From NCBI RefSeq assembly GCF_002382885.1, contig NZ_NWVL01000041.1, forward strand, positions 1-64,000: DNA of 64,000 bases, given 5' to 3'. Position 1 is the first letter of the stretch, and each line of letters begins with the position of its first letter. Below are positions 19,769-28,592 of this stretch, piece by piece. The stretch is from Streptomyces sp. WZ.A104. Lineage in GTDB: Bacteria > Actinomycetota > Actinomycetes > Streptomycetales > Streptomycetaceae. The notes beneath the pieces were generated by a model. It saw nothing but the letters and a program-made list of their open reading frames with translations. It had not been told where the DNA came from and did not search any database. A program made the translations under genes and the position numbers.

Positions 19769-20608
19769 TCAGTCCCGCTCGCACACGAAGATCGCGGTGC
19801 CCGGGATCAGGTTGCCGCGCAGCGGGGACCAGCCGCCCCACTCCTGGTCGTTCCACGCGGGCCATTCCGGTTCGACCAGGTCGACCAGCCGGAATCCGCC
19901 CGCCACCACGTCCCGGACCCGGTCGCCCAGGGTGCGGTGGTGCTCCACGTAGACGGCGTTGCCCTGCTCGTCCTGCTCGACGTAGGGGACGCGGTCGAAG
20001 TAGGAGGCGGCGACGGACAGCCCTTCGGGCCCCGGCTCGTCCGGGAACGCCCAGCGGACCGGGTGGGTCACGGAGAAGACCCAGCGGCCGCCGGGGCGCA
20101 GCACCCGGTGCACCTCGCGGAAGACCCGCACGGGGTCCGCGACGAAGGGCACCGCACCGTACGCGGAGCAGGCCACGTCGAAGGAGGCGTCCCGGAAGGG
20201 GAGCCGGCCCGCGTCCGCCTCGACGAGCGGGACGTCCCCGCCGATCCGCAGGGCGTGCTGGAGCTGGCGGTGGGAGAGGTCGAGGGCCACCGGGCGGGCG
20301 CCCCGGCCGGCCAGCCAGCGCGAGCACTGGGCGGCCCCGGCGCCGATCTCCAGCACGTCCAGGCCCTCCAGCGAGGCCGCGGGGCCCAGCAGGGCGGCCT
20401 CCGCCTCGTCCAGCCCCTCCGGGCCCCAGACGAAGCGGTCGTCCCCGAGGAAGCTCCCGTGGTCCGTCTGGTACTCGTCGGCGTTCCGGTCCCACCAGCC
20501 GCGGCTGGCCCGGCTGCTCTCCGCCTCGTCCGCCGCCCGCCGGGTGGCCTCCGGCTCGGCGGGTCCGGCGGCCTCTGCGGAGTGGGTCCCGTGGATCTCT
20601 TGGCTCAT
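19769..20608 (-). CDS. class I SAM-dependent methyltransferase
   Basis: 279-residue methyltransferase. An acidic Ala/Glu-rich N-terminal segment (residues 1-35) precedes the Rossmann domain; motif I is VLEIGAGAAQCSRWL (about residues 86-100), the acidic end of strand 2 is ALDLSHRQL and the post-I motif is VEADAGRLPFRDASFDVACSAYGA. It belongs to the UbiE/Methyltransf_11 type. The substrate is unknown. It is transcribed away from rpsA and only the intergenic region separates them. Confidence 0.92.
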   Translation of the reverse strand: MSQEIHGTHSAEAAGPAEPEATRRAADEAESSRASRGWWDRNADEYQTDHGSFLGDDRFVWGPEGLDEAEAALLGPAASLEGLDVLEIGAGAAQCSRWLAGRGARPVALDLSHRQLQHALRIGGDVPLVEADAGRLPFRDASFDVACSAYGAVPFVADPVRVFREVHRVLRPGGRWVFSVTHPVRWAFPDEPGPEGLSVAASYFDRVPYVEQDEQGNAVYVEHHRTLGDRVRDVVAGGFRLVDLVEPEWPAWNDQEWGGWSPLRGNLIPGTAIFVCERD

Positions 20609-20791
20609 CGTGCCCGTCGTTGTAGTTTGCCTTCACCCGCCGCGCGCGGTACGTACCAGGGGGTGTGCCCCGGGGGGTACGGACGCGTGTCCGCGACGCC
20701 GTGCCGTAGTGTGTTCGGGCCGATGTGGCCTCGGAGAACATGAGTTGCGCCGGGAATGGGGCGATGTGCCCCGGGTATGCGCCTTCGCGCA

Positions 20792-20820
20792 TTGACCCTG
20801 TCCGGCTGCCCCCGTATGCT
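20792..20820 (+). promoter_or_regulatory. rpsA promoter, sigma-HrdB (sigma-70) type
   Basis: TTGACC at 20792-20797 and TATGCT at 20815-20820 are separated by exactly 17 bases, close to the housekeeping consensus. The predicted transcript starts near 20827, giving a leader of about 190 bases before rpsA. Confidence 0.8.
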
Positions 20821-20886
20821 ACAAGTTGCGCTGCGAGCCTGCGCGCCTCAGACCTAGCAGGCCGCGCTCGCGTCTGTTGCATGTCC

Positions 20887-20924
20887 CCTCGGTTGTCGAG
20901 GCACCTCCCCCGGAAACGGGTAGG
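20887..20924 (+). other. paired hairpins in the rpsA leader
   Basis: CCTCG-N5-CGAGG (20887-20901) is followed by CCCG-GAAA-CGGG, a GNRA-capped stem extended by CCT/AGG (20904-20924). Leaders of rpsA in other bacteria are structured and bind S1 for autogenous control; whether this one does so is inferred. Confidence 0.5.
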
Positions 20925-21019
20925 GCGCTTTACAGGCTGTCCGGCTTCTGCAGAGGCGATACGGGCTTTCGGCGTAGCAGTACCTACGACTCTCTGTCCG
21001 TACCGGAGCCCTTTCCCAC

Positions 21020-22531
21020 ATGACGAGCAGCACCGAGACCACCGCCACCACTCCGCAGGTTGCGGTCAACGACATCGGCGACGCGGACGCGTTCCTCGCG
21101 GCGATCGACGAGACGATCAAGTACTTCAACGACGGCGACATCGTTGACGGTGTCATCGTCAAGGTTGACCGGGACGAGGTTCTCCTCGACATCGGTTACA
21201 AGACCGAAGGTGTCATCCCGAGCCGCGAGCTCTCGATCAAGCACGACGTCGACCCGAACGAGGTCGTCAAGGTCGGCGACGAGATCGAGGCCCTGGTTCT
21301 CCAGAAGGAGGACAAGGAAGGCCGCCTGATCCTCTCGAAGAAGCGCGCTCAGTACGAGCGTGCCTGGGGCACCATCGAGAAGATCAAGGAAGAGGACGGC
21401 ATCGTCACCGGTACCGTCATCGAGGTCGTCAAGGGTGGTCTCATCCTCGACATCGGCCTCCGCGGCTTCCTCCCGGCGTCGCTCGTCGAGATGCGTCGTG
21501 TCCGCGACCTCCAGCCCTACGTGGGCAAGGAGCTCGAGGCGAAGATCATCGAGCTGGACAAGAACCGCAACAACGTGGTCCTGTCCCGCCGTGCCTGGCT
21601 CGAGCAGACCCAGTCCGAGGTGCGCCAGACGTTCCTCACCACCCTGCAGAAGGGTCAGGTCCGCTCCGGCGTCGTCTCCTCGATCGTCAACTTCGGTGCC
21701 TTCGTGGACCTGGGTGGCGTCGACGGTCTCGTGCACGTCTCCGAGCTCTCCTGGAAGCACATCGACCACCCCTCCGAGGTTGTCGAGGTCGGCCAGGAAG
21801 TCACCGTCGAGGTCCTCGACGTCGACATGGACCGCGAGCGCGTCTCCCTGTCGCTCAAGGCGACGCAGGAAGACCCGTGGCAGCAGTTCGCCCGGACGCA
21901 CCAGATCGGTCAGGTCGTCCCGGGTAAGGTCACCAAGCTCGTTCCCTTCGGCGCGTTCGTCCGCGTCGACGAGGGCATCGAGGGTCTGGTCCACATCTCC
22001 GAGCTGGCCGAGCGCCACGTGGAGATCCCGGAGCAGGTCGTCCAGGTCAACGACGAGATCTTCGTCAAGGTCATCGACATCGACCTCGAGCGCCGCCGCA
22101 TCAGCCTCTCGCTGAAGCAGGCCAACGAGTCCTTCGGTGGCGACCCGGCCTCGGTCGAGTTCGACCCGACCCTGTACGGCATGGCCGCGTCCTACGACGA
22201 CCAGGGCAACTACATCTACCCCGAGGGCTTCGACCCCGAGACCAACGACTGGCTCGAGGGCTTCGAGGCGCAGCGCGAGGTCTGGGAGACCCAGTACGCC
22301 GAGGCGCAGCAGCGCTTCGAGCAGCACCAGGCCCAGGTCATCAAGTCCCGCGAGGCCGACGAGGCTGCCGCTGCCGAGGGCGCTGCCGCCCCGGCCGGCG
22401 CTGCTCCGGCCGCCTCCGGCGGCTCCGGTGGCGGCTCGTACTCCTCGGAGTCGGCGGACAACTCCGGCGCCCTGGCGTCGGACGAGGCCCTGGCCGCGCT
22501 GCGCGAGAAGCTGGCGGGCGGCCAGAGCTGA
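21020..22531 (+). CDS. rpsA: 30S ribosomal protein S1
   Basis: 503-residue S1 with four S1/OB repeats at about residues 35-105, 120-190, 205-275 and 290-360; each shows the pattern GxVxxVxxxGxxVD(L/I)G (for example VVSSIVNFGAFVDLGGVDGLVH). The C-terminal 120 residues are acidic then Ala/Gly/Ser-rich and low in complexity, typical of actinobacterial S1. It helps place mRNA on the 30S subunit. The Shine-Dalgarno is only GGAG, 11 bases from the ATG, weak for such a highly expressed gene. Codon choice differs from its neighbours (more GTT/GGT/GCT), as expected for high expression. Confidence 0.97.
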   Translation: MTSSTETTATTPQVAVNDIGDADAFLAAIDETIKYFNDGDIVDGVIVKVDRDEVLLDIGYKTEGVIPSRELSIKHDVDPNEVVKVGDEIEALVLQKEDKEGRLILSKKRAQYERAWGTIEKIKEEDGIVTGTVIEVVKGGLILDIGLRGFLPASLVEMRRVRDLQPYVGKELEAKIIELDKNRNNVVLSRRAWLEQTQSEVRQTFLTTLQKGQVRSGVVSSIVNFGAFVDLGGVDGLVHVSELSWKHIDHPSEVVEVGQEVTVEVLDVDMDRERVSLSLKATQEDPWQQFARTHQIGQVVPGKVTKLVPFGAFVRVDEGIEGLVHISELAERHVEIPEQVVQVNDEIFVKVIDIDLERRRISLSLKQANESFGGDPASVEFDPTLYGMAASYDDQGNYIYPEGFDPETNDWLEGFEAQREVWETQYAEAQQRFEQHQAQVIKSREADEAAAAEGAAAPAGAAPAASGGSGGGSYSSESADNSGALASDEALAALREKLAGGQS

Positions 22532-22580
22532 CGCTCCGACCCCGACGGCTCATCGGCTGCGGTAAGGCTGTAGAGCACTG

Positions 22581-22616
22581 AGTGAGGCCCGTTCCCTTCG
22601 GGGGGCGGGCCTCACT
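22581..22616 (+). terminator. rpsA terminator
   Basis: Outer stem AGTGAGGCCCG (22581-22591) pairs with its complement (22606-22616); an inner CCC-TTCG-GGG adds a UUCG tetraloop. This is a very stable hairpin 50 bases after the stop, shared as a 3' boundary with the convergent gene at 22643. Confidence 0.9.
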
Positions 22617-22642
22617 CGCGTATGCGGGGCTTCTTCGCGCGT

Positions 22643-23617
22643 CTACGGCGTGACGGCGATGTTGGTCAGACCCTTGCCGCCGGTGACGGTGTTGCTCGCG
22701 TACACGGTGGTGCGGCAGCCGGCGCTGTTGTTGGTGACGTTGATGGCGAGCTGCCGGCCGCCGGTGGCACCGGACAGGTTCGAGGTGTTGTCGCGGAAGA
22801 CTGTGCCGCAGCCCCAGCCGCTCTGCTGGGTGTGGGTCTCGTAGCCGTTGTTGGTGGTGCGGGACCCTTTGTTGCCTTCCACCAGGACGTTGTTGCCCTT
22901 CACGTCGACCCAGGAGTCGTCGTAGTTGGCGCCGGTGAGACCGCTGCCGTCGAAGGTGTTGCCGATGATCCGGGCGCCGGTGGTCCCTTCCTTGATGTCG
23001 ATGTTCTCACCGCCGACACCGGGGCCGATCGTGTTGTTGAGGATCTGCACGTTGTCGCTCCGGTCGGAGAGATCACCGGCCGACCCTACGTACACGCCCT
23101 CACCCATGCCGCGGCCGTTGAGTCCGGTGTCGTAGATGCGGGAGTTCTTCAGGACGCCGTTCCTGGAGGATGTACGGAAGTGGACTCCCTCCATGTCCAG
23201 ATCGTGCACGGTCACCGAGTCGATGACGACGCCTCTCGCCGCGTCGGCCATGATGCCCTTCTGGCCGCCCTTGATCGTGACCCCCTGGACGGTCCAGTAC
23301 GACGCTCCGTTCAGGTGGAGCCCGTAGCCGCCGCCCGCGGTCAGGACCGCCCTGCTGGAACCGGTCAGGGTGATCCGGGCCCCGGAGGTGCCGGGCCGGG
23401 TGGCCTTGAAATTCCCGGTGTACGTGCCATCGGCGAGCCGGATCGTGTCGCCGGGGGAGGCGGAGGTGAGCGCCGACTTCAGCTGGGCGGCGGTGGACAC
23501 GTCGATCACGGCTGCGGTGTTCGTCGTGGGGGATGCACTCGCGGTGGAGGTCAGGGCGAGCCAGCCGGTGGCGAGGGAGGCGGCGAGCAGGACGGCGAAC
23601 GGAGTGCGGGTGCGCAT
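22643..23617 (-). CDS. secreted right-handed parallel beta-helix protein
   Basis: 324 residues. The ATG at 23617 gives a signal peptide (MRTRTPFAVLLAASLATGWLAL..., likely cleavage after ASA). The mature part has the pectate-lyase/polysaccharide-lyase entry motif (SPGDTIRLADGTYTGNF) and then about nine beta-helix rungs with Asn/Gly-rich turns (NVQILNNTIGPGVGGENIDIKEG). It has the NosD/PL-type beta-helix fold, so a role in binding or cleaving extracellular polysaccharide is likely, but I cannot identify catalytic residues. A convergent rpsA terminator lies downstream and a repeat-rich divergent region upstream. Confidence 0.87.
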   Translation of the reverse strand: MRTRTPFAVLLAASLATGWLALTSTASASPTTNTAAVIDVSTAAQLKSALTSASPGDTIRLADGTYTGNFKATRPGTSGARITLTGSSRAVLTAGGGYGLHLNGASYWTVQGVTIKGGQKGIMADAARGVVIDSVTVHDLDMEGVHFRTSSRNGVLKNSRIYDTGLNGRGMGEGVYVGSAGDLSDRSDNVQILNNTIGPGVGGENIDIKEGTTGARIIGNTFDGSGLTGANYDDSWVDVKGNNVLVEGNKGSRTTNNGYETHTQQSGWGCGTVFRDNTSNLSGATGGRQLAINVTNNSAGCRTTVYASNTVTGGKGLTNIAVTP

Positions 23618-23743
23618 GGGGGGTGCCTTCCCGTCGGAGGTCCAGGACGTTCCCGTACACGCAGCCGTTCTCGTACATGAATCTGGAACGTGCTGCTGAA
23701 CGTGTTGCCCAGTGACGGTAGGGACGACGGCGGGACACGTCAA

Positions 23744-23789
23744 GGTCTGGACCAGTAACCGCGCGGACCTTGCGTCCGGACCGGTAACT
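23744..23789. promoter_or_regulatory. two direct 16-bp operator-like repeats, each with a palindromic core
   Basis: GTCTGGACCAGTAACC (23745-23760) and GTCCGGACCGGTAACT (23774-23789) match at 13 of 16 positions with starts 29 bases apart. Each holds a palindrome (GGTC-TG-GACC; GTCCGGAC). They lie between the divergent beta-helix and PAC2 genes. The first resembles a GntR/DasR-type TGGTCTAGACCA box. Confidence 0.5.
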
Positions 23790-23888
23790 GACGCGCCGTG
23801 AAGCTCCGTTGCCGGAAAGTGCGGTTACGGGGAATGCTCGTGCTGGCGGGTGCGTTCTTCTGGAGGAACACGAGGAGGAGCGGTAACC

Positions 23889-24827
23889 GTGCCTGATCCG
23901 CAGAGTTTGTACGAATGGGAGCCGAAGGGCCTGGCCGTCGTCGACATGGCGCTGGCGCAGGAGTCGGCCGGCCTGGTCATGCTCTACCACTTCGACGGAT
24001 ACATCGACGCGGGCGAGACCGGCGAGCAGATCGTCGACGGACTGCTGGAGACGCTGCCGCACCAGGTCGTCGCCCGCTTCGACCACGACCGGCTCGTCGA
24101 CTACCGCGCACGGCGCCCCCTGCTCACCTTCCGGCGCGACCGCTGGACGTCCTTCGAGGCCCCGACCCTGGAGGTCAGGGTGGTCCAGGACGCCACCGGA
24201 GCGCCCTTCCTGCTGCTGTCGGGGCCGGAGCCGGACGTGGAGTGGGAGCGGTTCGCCGCAGCCGTCGAGCAGATCGTCGAGCGTCTCGGGGTCCGCCTCG
24301 CGGTCAATTTCCACGGCATCCCGATGGGCGTCCCGCACACCCGCCCCGTCGGCATCACCCCGCACGGCAACCGCACCGACCTGATGCCGGGGCACCGCAG
24401 TCCCTTCGACGAGGCGCAGGTCCCCGGTTCGGCCGAGGCGCTCATCGAGTACCGGCTCATGGAGTCCGGTCACGACGTCCTCGGGGTCGCCACCCACGTC
24501 CCGCACTACGTCGCCCGGTCCTCCTATCCGGACGCGGCGCTGACCGCGCTGGAGGCCATCACCGCGGCGACCGGCCTGGTGCTGCCCGCCCTGGCTCACT
24601 CCCTGCGCACCGAGGCGCACCGGACCCAGACCGAGATCGACCGCCAGATCGGCCAGGGCGACGAGGAGCTGGTCTCCCTCGTCGAGGGCCTGGAGCACCA
24701 GTACGACGCGGTCGCCGGCTCCGAGACGCGCGGCAACCTGGTCGCCGAACCGGTCGACCTGCCGTCCGCCGACGAGATCGGCCGCCAGTTCGAACGCTTC
24801 CTCGCCGAGCGGGAGGGCGACGGCTGA
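23889..24827 (+). CDS. PAC2 family protein
   Basis: 312 residues, usual length for actinobacterial PAC2 (proteasome assembly chaperone 2 / ATP-grasp-associated) proteins. Family patterns seen are YHFDGYIDAGETGEQ, FHGIPMGVPHTRP (about residues 148-160), GSAEALIEYRLMESGHDVLGVATHVPHYVARS and an acidic C-terminal helix. A GAGGAGG site ten bases upstream fixes the GTG start at 23889. The role in bacteria is not established; archaeal and eukaryotic relatives assist proteasome assembly. coaE follows after 31 bases, so cotranscription is likely. Confidence 0.9.
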   Translation: MPDPQSLYEWEPKGLAVVDMALAQESAGLVMLYHFDGYIDAGETGEQIVDGLLETLPHQVVARFDHDRLVDYRARRPLLTFRRDRWTSFEAPTLEVRVVQDATGAPFLLLSGPEPDVEWERFAAAVEQIVERLGVRLAVNFHGIPMGVPHTRPVGITPHGNRTDLMPGHRSPFDEAQVPGSAEALIEYRLMESGHDVLGVATHVPHYVARSSYPDAALTALEAITAATGLVLPALAHSLRTEAHRTQTEIDRQIGQGDEELVSLVEGLEHQYDAVAGSETRGNLVAEPVDLPSADEIGRQFERFLAEREGDG

Positions 24828-24858
24828 GCGGGCGGCCCCGCCCCGTAGGCTGCGGTCC

Positions 24859-25461
24859 ATGCTGAAGGTGGGCCTGACCGGCGGGATCGGCGCCGGCAAG
24901 AGCGAAGTGTCGCGGCTGCTCGTCGAGTACGGGGCCGTACTGATCGATTCCGACCGGATCGCCCGCGAGGTCGTCGAGCCCGGTACGCCCGGACTCGCGG
25001 CCGTCGTCGAGGAGTTCGGGCCGGGAATCCTCACCCCTGAGGGCACCCTGGACCGCCCGGCGCTCGGCGCGCTTGTCTTCGCCGACGCCGACCGCCGCGC
25101 CGCGCTGAACGCGATCGTCCACCCCCTGGTCGGCGCCCGGGCGGCCGAACTGGAGCGGGCGGCTCCAGCGGACGCCGTCGTCGTCCACGACGTCCCGCTT
25201 CTCACCGAGAACGGTCTCGCACCGTTCTACGACCTGGTCGTGGTCGTCGACGCATCGCCCGAGACCCAGCTCGACCGGCTCGTGACGCTGCGCGGAATGA
25301 CCGAGTCCGACGCCCGTGCCAGGATGGCCGCCCAGGCGACCCGGGAGCAGCGCCGGGCCGTCGCCGACCTTCTCGTGGACAACGACGGGCCGCTGGAGGC
25401 GCTGGAACCGCAGGTCCGCAAGGTCTGGGACGAGCTGGTCCGCCGGGCCGCCGCCCACTGA
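24859..25461 (+). CDS. coaE: dephospho-CoA kinase
   Basis: 200-residue P-loop kinase catalysing the last step of coenzyme A synthesis (ATP-dependent phosphorylation of the 3'-OH of dephospho-CoA). The P-loop is GGIGAGKS at residues 8-15, followed by the substrate and lid patterns LIDSDRIAREVVEPGTPG, HPLVGARAAE, VVHDVPLLTENGL and the C-terminal RMAAQATREQRRAVADLLVDNDG. Length and all motifs are normal. It sits between PAC2 and a TPR gene on the same strand. Confidence 0.96.
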   Translation: MLKVGLTGGIGAGKSEVSRLLVEYGAVLIDSDRIAREVVEPGTPGLAAVVEEFGPGILTPEGTLDRPALGALVFADADRRAALNAIVHPLVGARAAELERAAPADAVVVHDVPLLTENGLAPFYDLVVVVDASPETQLDRLVTLRGMTESDARARMAAQATREQRRAVADLLVDNDGPLEALEPQVRKVWDELVRRAAAH

Positions 25462-25557
25462 GCCCGCACCCGTGGAGCCCGCACCCGCGTCCGCCCGCCC
25501 GGAATACCGGAGCCGGGGCGGACGTTGGAAACGCGCGAGTGAGGGAAGGATGCGACC

Positions 25558-25926
25558 GTGCCCGAGAGAAACCCGGAAACCCATGTCATCGATTTCCGGG
25601 CGGCCGAGCAACTGCTCGACGCCCGGGACCCCCGGGGCGCGGTAAAGCTGCTCGACTCGGTGATCGCCGCTCACCCGGAGAACACCGCGGCCCGGCTGCT
25701 GCGGGCCCGCGCCTTCTTCGCCGCCGCCCAACTGCGCCCGGCCGAGCTGGAATTCGAGCTGGTGCTGGAGCGTGAGCCGGACAACGCGTTCGCCCACTTC
25801 GCGCTGGCCCGCACCTTCGAGCGGGCCGGACGCCCGGAAGCCGCGACCCGGCACTTCCGGCTCGCGGCGGCGCTCGACCCGAAGCCGGAGTACCTGCGGG
25901 CCGCGAAGTTCGACGAGGGGGCCTGA
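25558..25926 (+). CDS. small tetratricopeptide-repeat protein
   Basis: 122 residues with two to three TPR units: AARLLRARAFFAAAQLRPAELEFELVLEREPDNAFAHFALARTFERAG spans two consecutive helix-turn-helix units, and a third is at RHFRLAAALDPKPEYLRAAKFD. The GTG at 25558 is preceded by GGAAGGA. It has no signal peptide and is probably a cytoplasmic protein-protein adaptor. It lies 96 bases after coaE on the same strand. The partner is unknown. Confidence 0.87.
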   Translation: MPERNPETHVIDFRAAEQLLDARDPRGAVKLLDSVIAAHPENTAARLLRARAFFAAAQLRPAELEFELVLEREPDNAFAHFALARTFERAGRPEAATRHFRLAAALDPKPEYLRAAKFDEGA

Positions 25927-25967
25927 CAGCTCGGGGCGCCTCTCCCGCCTGCCGCCGCCCCTTCCGC

Positions 25968-26255
25968 TCAGGGTTGCCCCGGTGGCCCCGGCCGGCCGTC
26001 GCCGTGGTCCGGTTCGTACGGCGGGATGTCCCGGCCCGGCTGGTAGCGCGGCCCCTGGCGCATGCGGTACGCGATCACGAAGAGGTCCAGAACCGCGATG
26101 ACCAGCACCACCGCGCAGGCCACGGCCCAGCCCGGCCGCCCGGCGAGGGAGAAGGCCCCCAGGCCGAAGAGGGCCCAGAGCGTCCCCCACAGGCTCAGCC
26201 AGAGCCGCATCCGCAACGCGCTGCGGGCGGTCGCGGGTTCACTGCCGGTACGCAT
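25968..26255 (-). CDS. small two-helix membrane protein (DUF6343-like)
   Basis: 95 residues. MRTGSEPATARSALRMRLWLSLWGTLW leads into two hydrophobic segments (about residues 18-38 and 44-63), followed by a Pro/Gly/Asp-rich cytoplasmic tail ending GDGRPGPPGQP. The TARSALRMRLWLS start is the pattern I associate with DUF6343 of streptomycetes (tentative). It is convergent with the TPR gene. Function unknown. Confidence 0.75.
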   Translation of the reverse strand: MRTGSEPATARSALRMRLWLSLWGTLWALFGLGAFSLAGRPGWAVACAVVLVIAVLDLFVIAYRMRQGPRYQPGRDIPPYEPDHGDGRPGPPGQP

Positions 26256-26404
26256 GACGATCGCCTCACTTCCCAGGATGGACCCGTGCGGCGGCGGACG
26301 GAACAGGGCACGGCGCCCGGTGCGCGCTCACTGCGCTGCGGGTCCGCCCGCTGACCGGTGTGATGGGACGGGAACTGTCGCCGTCGGCCGCCCGTTCGTC
26401 AGGC

Positions 26405-26857
26405 ATGGACGAACCTTCGGTGCGCGAGGGGTACGAGGGGACCGGCCCGGGGGGGGCATCCCGCCGGACGGGTGCGCGGTGGAGCTGTATCGTCCACGCG
26501 GGCGAGCACCGGGTGCGTGACGCGATGCCGCGCGTCTGCCGTGCCCATGTGCGGGACGACCGGATCGTCCTCATCCAGCGCGAGGGCGTGGCTCACCGCT
26601 CGGAGCTGCCCTGGGAGCGGCGCGATCCCTCCGGCGGTCTCATGCGGATCGTCTCCGCCGAGCCGGTGGGCGACGGGGTGCGTGCGGTGCGCGCGGAGTA
26701 TCACTTCGACGATGCGCGGTGGACGCAGACGTTCCTGTCGCGGGAGCTGTCCGAGGCGGATCTCGCCCGACATCTTGCGGCGGCCGGACCGGCGGCGGAC
26801 CGCACCCTCACCGACGGCGGCACCCGGGTGCTGGCCCGCCCAGCCCCGCCCCGCTGA
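26405..26857 (+). CDS. hypothetical protein
   Basis: About 150 residues from the ATG at 26405; ATG/GTG at 26360-26363 would add 15 residues and neither has a good ribosome site. The body alternates charged strands (VRDDRIVLIQREGVAHRSELPWERRDPSGGLMRIV, then GVRAVRAEYHFDDARWTQTFLSRELSEADLARHL). There is no signal peptide or membrane segment. I do not recognise the family. Codon bias is typical of the host, which supports it being a real gene. Confidence 0.6.
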   Translation: MDEPSVREGYEGTGPGGASRRTGARWSCIVHAGEHRVRDAMPRVCRAHVRDDRIVLIQREGVAHRSELPWERRDPSGGLMRIVSAEPVGDGVRAVRAEYHFDDARWTQTFLSRELSEADLARHLAAAGPAADRTLTDGGTRVLARPAPPR

Positions 26858-26871
26858 CACGCTGAGTGCGT

Positions 26872-27225
26872 TCAGTGCACGAAGCTGTAGCTGCGCCACA
26901 CGCTCCCCGGCGGAGTCACATCGCTGAACCTTGTCGCCACGTAAGCCGTCCCCTCGCCGGTGCAGTCGCGGGTGGGGTACAGGATGATGTCGACGAGCGT
27001 CCCGTTCTCGATCTCATGGGCTCCGGCCGGGGCGATCCTGTGGCAGCCGCGCACCGACGGGCTGTTCACCTGCACCACCGCTTCGCGCTCCGTCGTGTAC
27101 GTCACGGGGCCGACCGCCGTGCGGCCGAGCCCGGAGCAGCCGGAGGCGGCGAGGGCGAGAAGCGAGACTCCGGCGGCGATGCCGAGGCGGCGTCGGCGGC
27201 GGTGAACGGTCGCGGTCACGGACAT
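26872..27225 (-). CDS. small secreted lipoprotein, hypothetical
   Basis: 117 residues. A strongly basic start (TVHRRRRRLG), hydrophobic core and lipobox LAASGC put the lipidated Cys near residue 30. The exported part has a likely disulfide pair (RGCHR ... TRDC). It is convergent with the hypothetical gene at 26405, their stops being 14 bases apart. Exported to the outer face of the membrane; function unknown. Confidence 0.75.
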   Translation of the reverse strand: MSVTATVHRRRRRLGIAAGVSLLALAASGCSGLGRTAVGPVTYTTEREAVVQVNSPSVRGCHRIAPAGAHEIENGTLVDIILYPTRDCTGEGTAYVATRFSDVTPPGSVWRSYSFVH

Positions 27226-27448
27226 GGGCGGGTCCTCGTCTGATCGTCCGGCTCATCGGTACGTCGGGGGAGACGTGCTGGCGCTGGCCACCCTGCCCGC
27301 ACCGGGTCGCTCCGGCATCCGCTGCGCGGCCGACCGGGCGAGACGCGCCTCCATTCAGAGGTTCGCCGTATGGCAAACAGGGCATAACGCCGCAAAGAGG
27401 AGTTATTGGCTCGTATGGGTAGGCTCCACGCCGGTCAGGGGGCTCGCG

Positions 27449-28423
27449 ATGGTTCAGGAGCTGGCGATCGCAGCGGTGACGGCGGTCTGCGTAGCGGGGA
27501 TGTATCTGATGGCGGCGGCCCGGGTGATCCGGCAGTACGAGCGGGGTGTGGTGCTGCGGCTCGGCAGGTTGCGCGACGAGGTGCGCAGGCCGGGTTTCAC
27601 CCTGATCGTGCCGGTCGTGGACCGTCTGCACAAGGTCAACATGCAGATCGTCACCATGCCCGTGCCCGCCCAGGACGGCATCACCCGGGACAACGTGACC
27701 GTCCGGGTCGACGCCGTCATCTACTTCAAGGTCGTCGACCCGACGACCGCCGTCATCGCGGTGGAGGACTACCGCTTCGCCGTGTCGCAGATGGCCCAGA
27801 CCTCTCTCCGGTCGATCATCGGCAAGAGCGACCTCGACGACCTGCTGTCCAACCGCGAGAAGCTGAACCAGGGGCTGGAGCTCATGATCGACAGCCCTGC
27901 GGTCAGCTGGGGCGTGCAGATCGACCGGGTGGAGATCAAGGATGTCTCGCTGCCGGAGACCATGAAGCGGTCCATGGCCCGCCAGGCGGAGGCCGACCGG
28001 GAGCGGCGCGCCCGGGTGATCAACGCCGACGCCGAGCTCCAGGCATCCAAGAAGCTGGCCCAGGCTGCGGGCGAGATGTCAGCGCAGCCCGCTGCGCTCC
28101 AGTTGAGGCTGCTCCAGACCGTGGTGGCCGTCGCGGCGGAGAAGAACTCCACGCTGGTGCTGCCCTTCCCGGTGGAACTGCTCCGCTTCCTGGAACGGGC
28201 CCAGCAGGCGGCACCGCAGGAGACGGCTCCGCAGGAGATGACACCGCTGGAGACGACACCGCAGCAGGCGGCTCCGGAGGAGACACCGCTCGCCGGGGCG
28301 CAGCGCCCGGGGACGGACGCTCCCGAAGCGGAGCTGCCGGAGGAGCGGGTTCCCGGGACGCGAACCTCCAGGAAGCGGCTCTCCGAGGAACCGGCTGCAT
28401 CGGAACCCTTCGCCCATCACTGA
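27449..28423 (+). CDS. slipin / SPFH (band 7) membrane protein
   Basis: 324 residues. The ATG at 27449 is preceded by AGGGGG. A membrane segment (about residues 4-22) is followed by the SPFH domain: QYERGVVLRLGRLRDEVRRPGF, DGITRDNVTVRVDAVIYFKVVDP and the slipin-specific WGVQIDRVEIKDVSLPETMKRSMARQAEADRERRARVI. After the oligomerisation helix the last 80 residues are a Gln/Pro/Glu/Thr low-complexity tail with AP(Q/E)ET repeats. Slipins form ring-like membrane microdomain scaffolds. The usual NfeD-like partner is not adjacent. Confidence 0.92.
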   Translation: MVQELAIAAVTAVCVAGMYLMAAARVIRQYERGVVLRLGRLRDEVRRPGFTLIVPVVDRLHKVNMQIVTMPVPAQDGITRDNVTVRVDAVIYFKVVDPTTAVIAVEDYRFAVSQMAQTSLRSIIGKSDLDDLLSNREKLNQGLELMIDSPAVSWGVQIDRVEIKDVSLPETMKRSMARQAEADRERRARVINADAELQASKKLAQAAGEMSAQPAALQLRLLQTVVAVAAEKNSTLVLPFPVELLRFLERAQQAAPQETAPQEMTPLETTPQQAAPEETPLAGAQRPGTDAPEAELPEERVPGTRTSRKRLSEEPAASEPFAHH

Positions 28424-28592
28424 GCGTGGCGGTCGCTTGCCGGGAAGAGCCGCCGTGGTAGGCCCAGTGCGCTGCTGACCTGGGGAGATGTGGGCGGAGC
28501 ATGGGTTGTCGGACCTCCCGCCTAGACTCGCGGAGTCAGCACATTCCGTGCTGGACGGAGACCGCGCGCAGGGCGGGAGGGGGTGGGCGGAC

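Larger units (their letters stand above)
20609..21019 (+). other. rpsA upstream region and leader
   Basis: 411 bases without a gene. It contains the rpsA promoter (20792-20820), a leader of about 190 bases with two hairpins (20887-20924) and, near 20609-20640, the ribosome-site side of the divergent methyltransferase gene. Confidence 0.7.
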
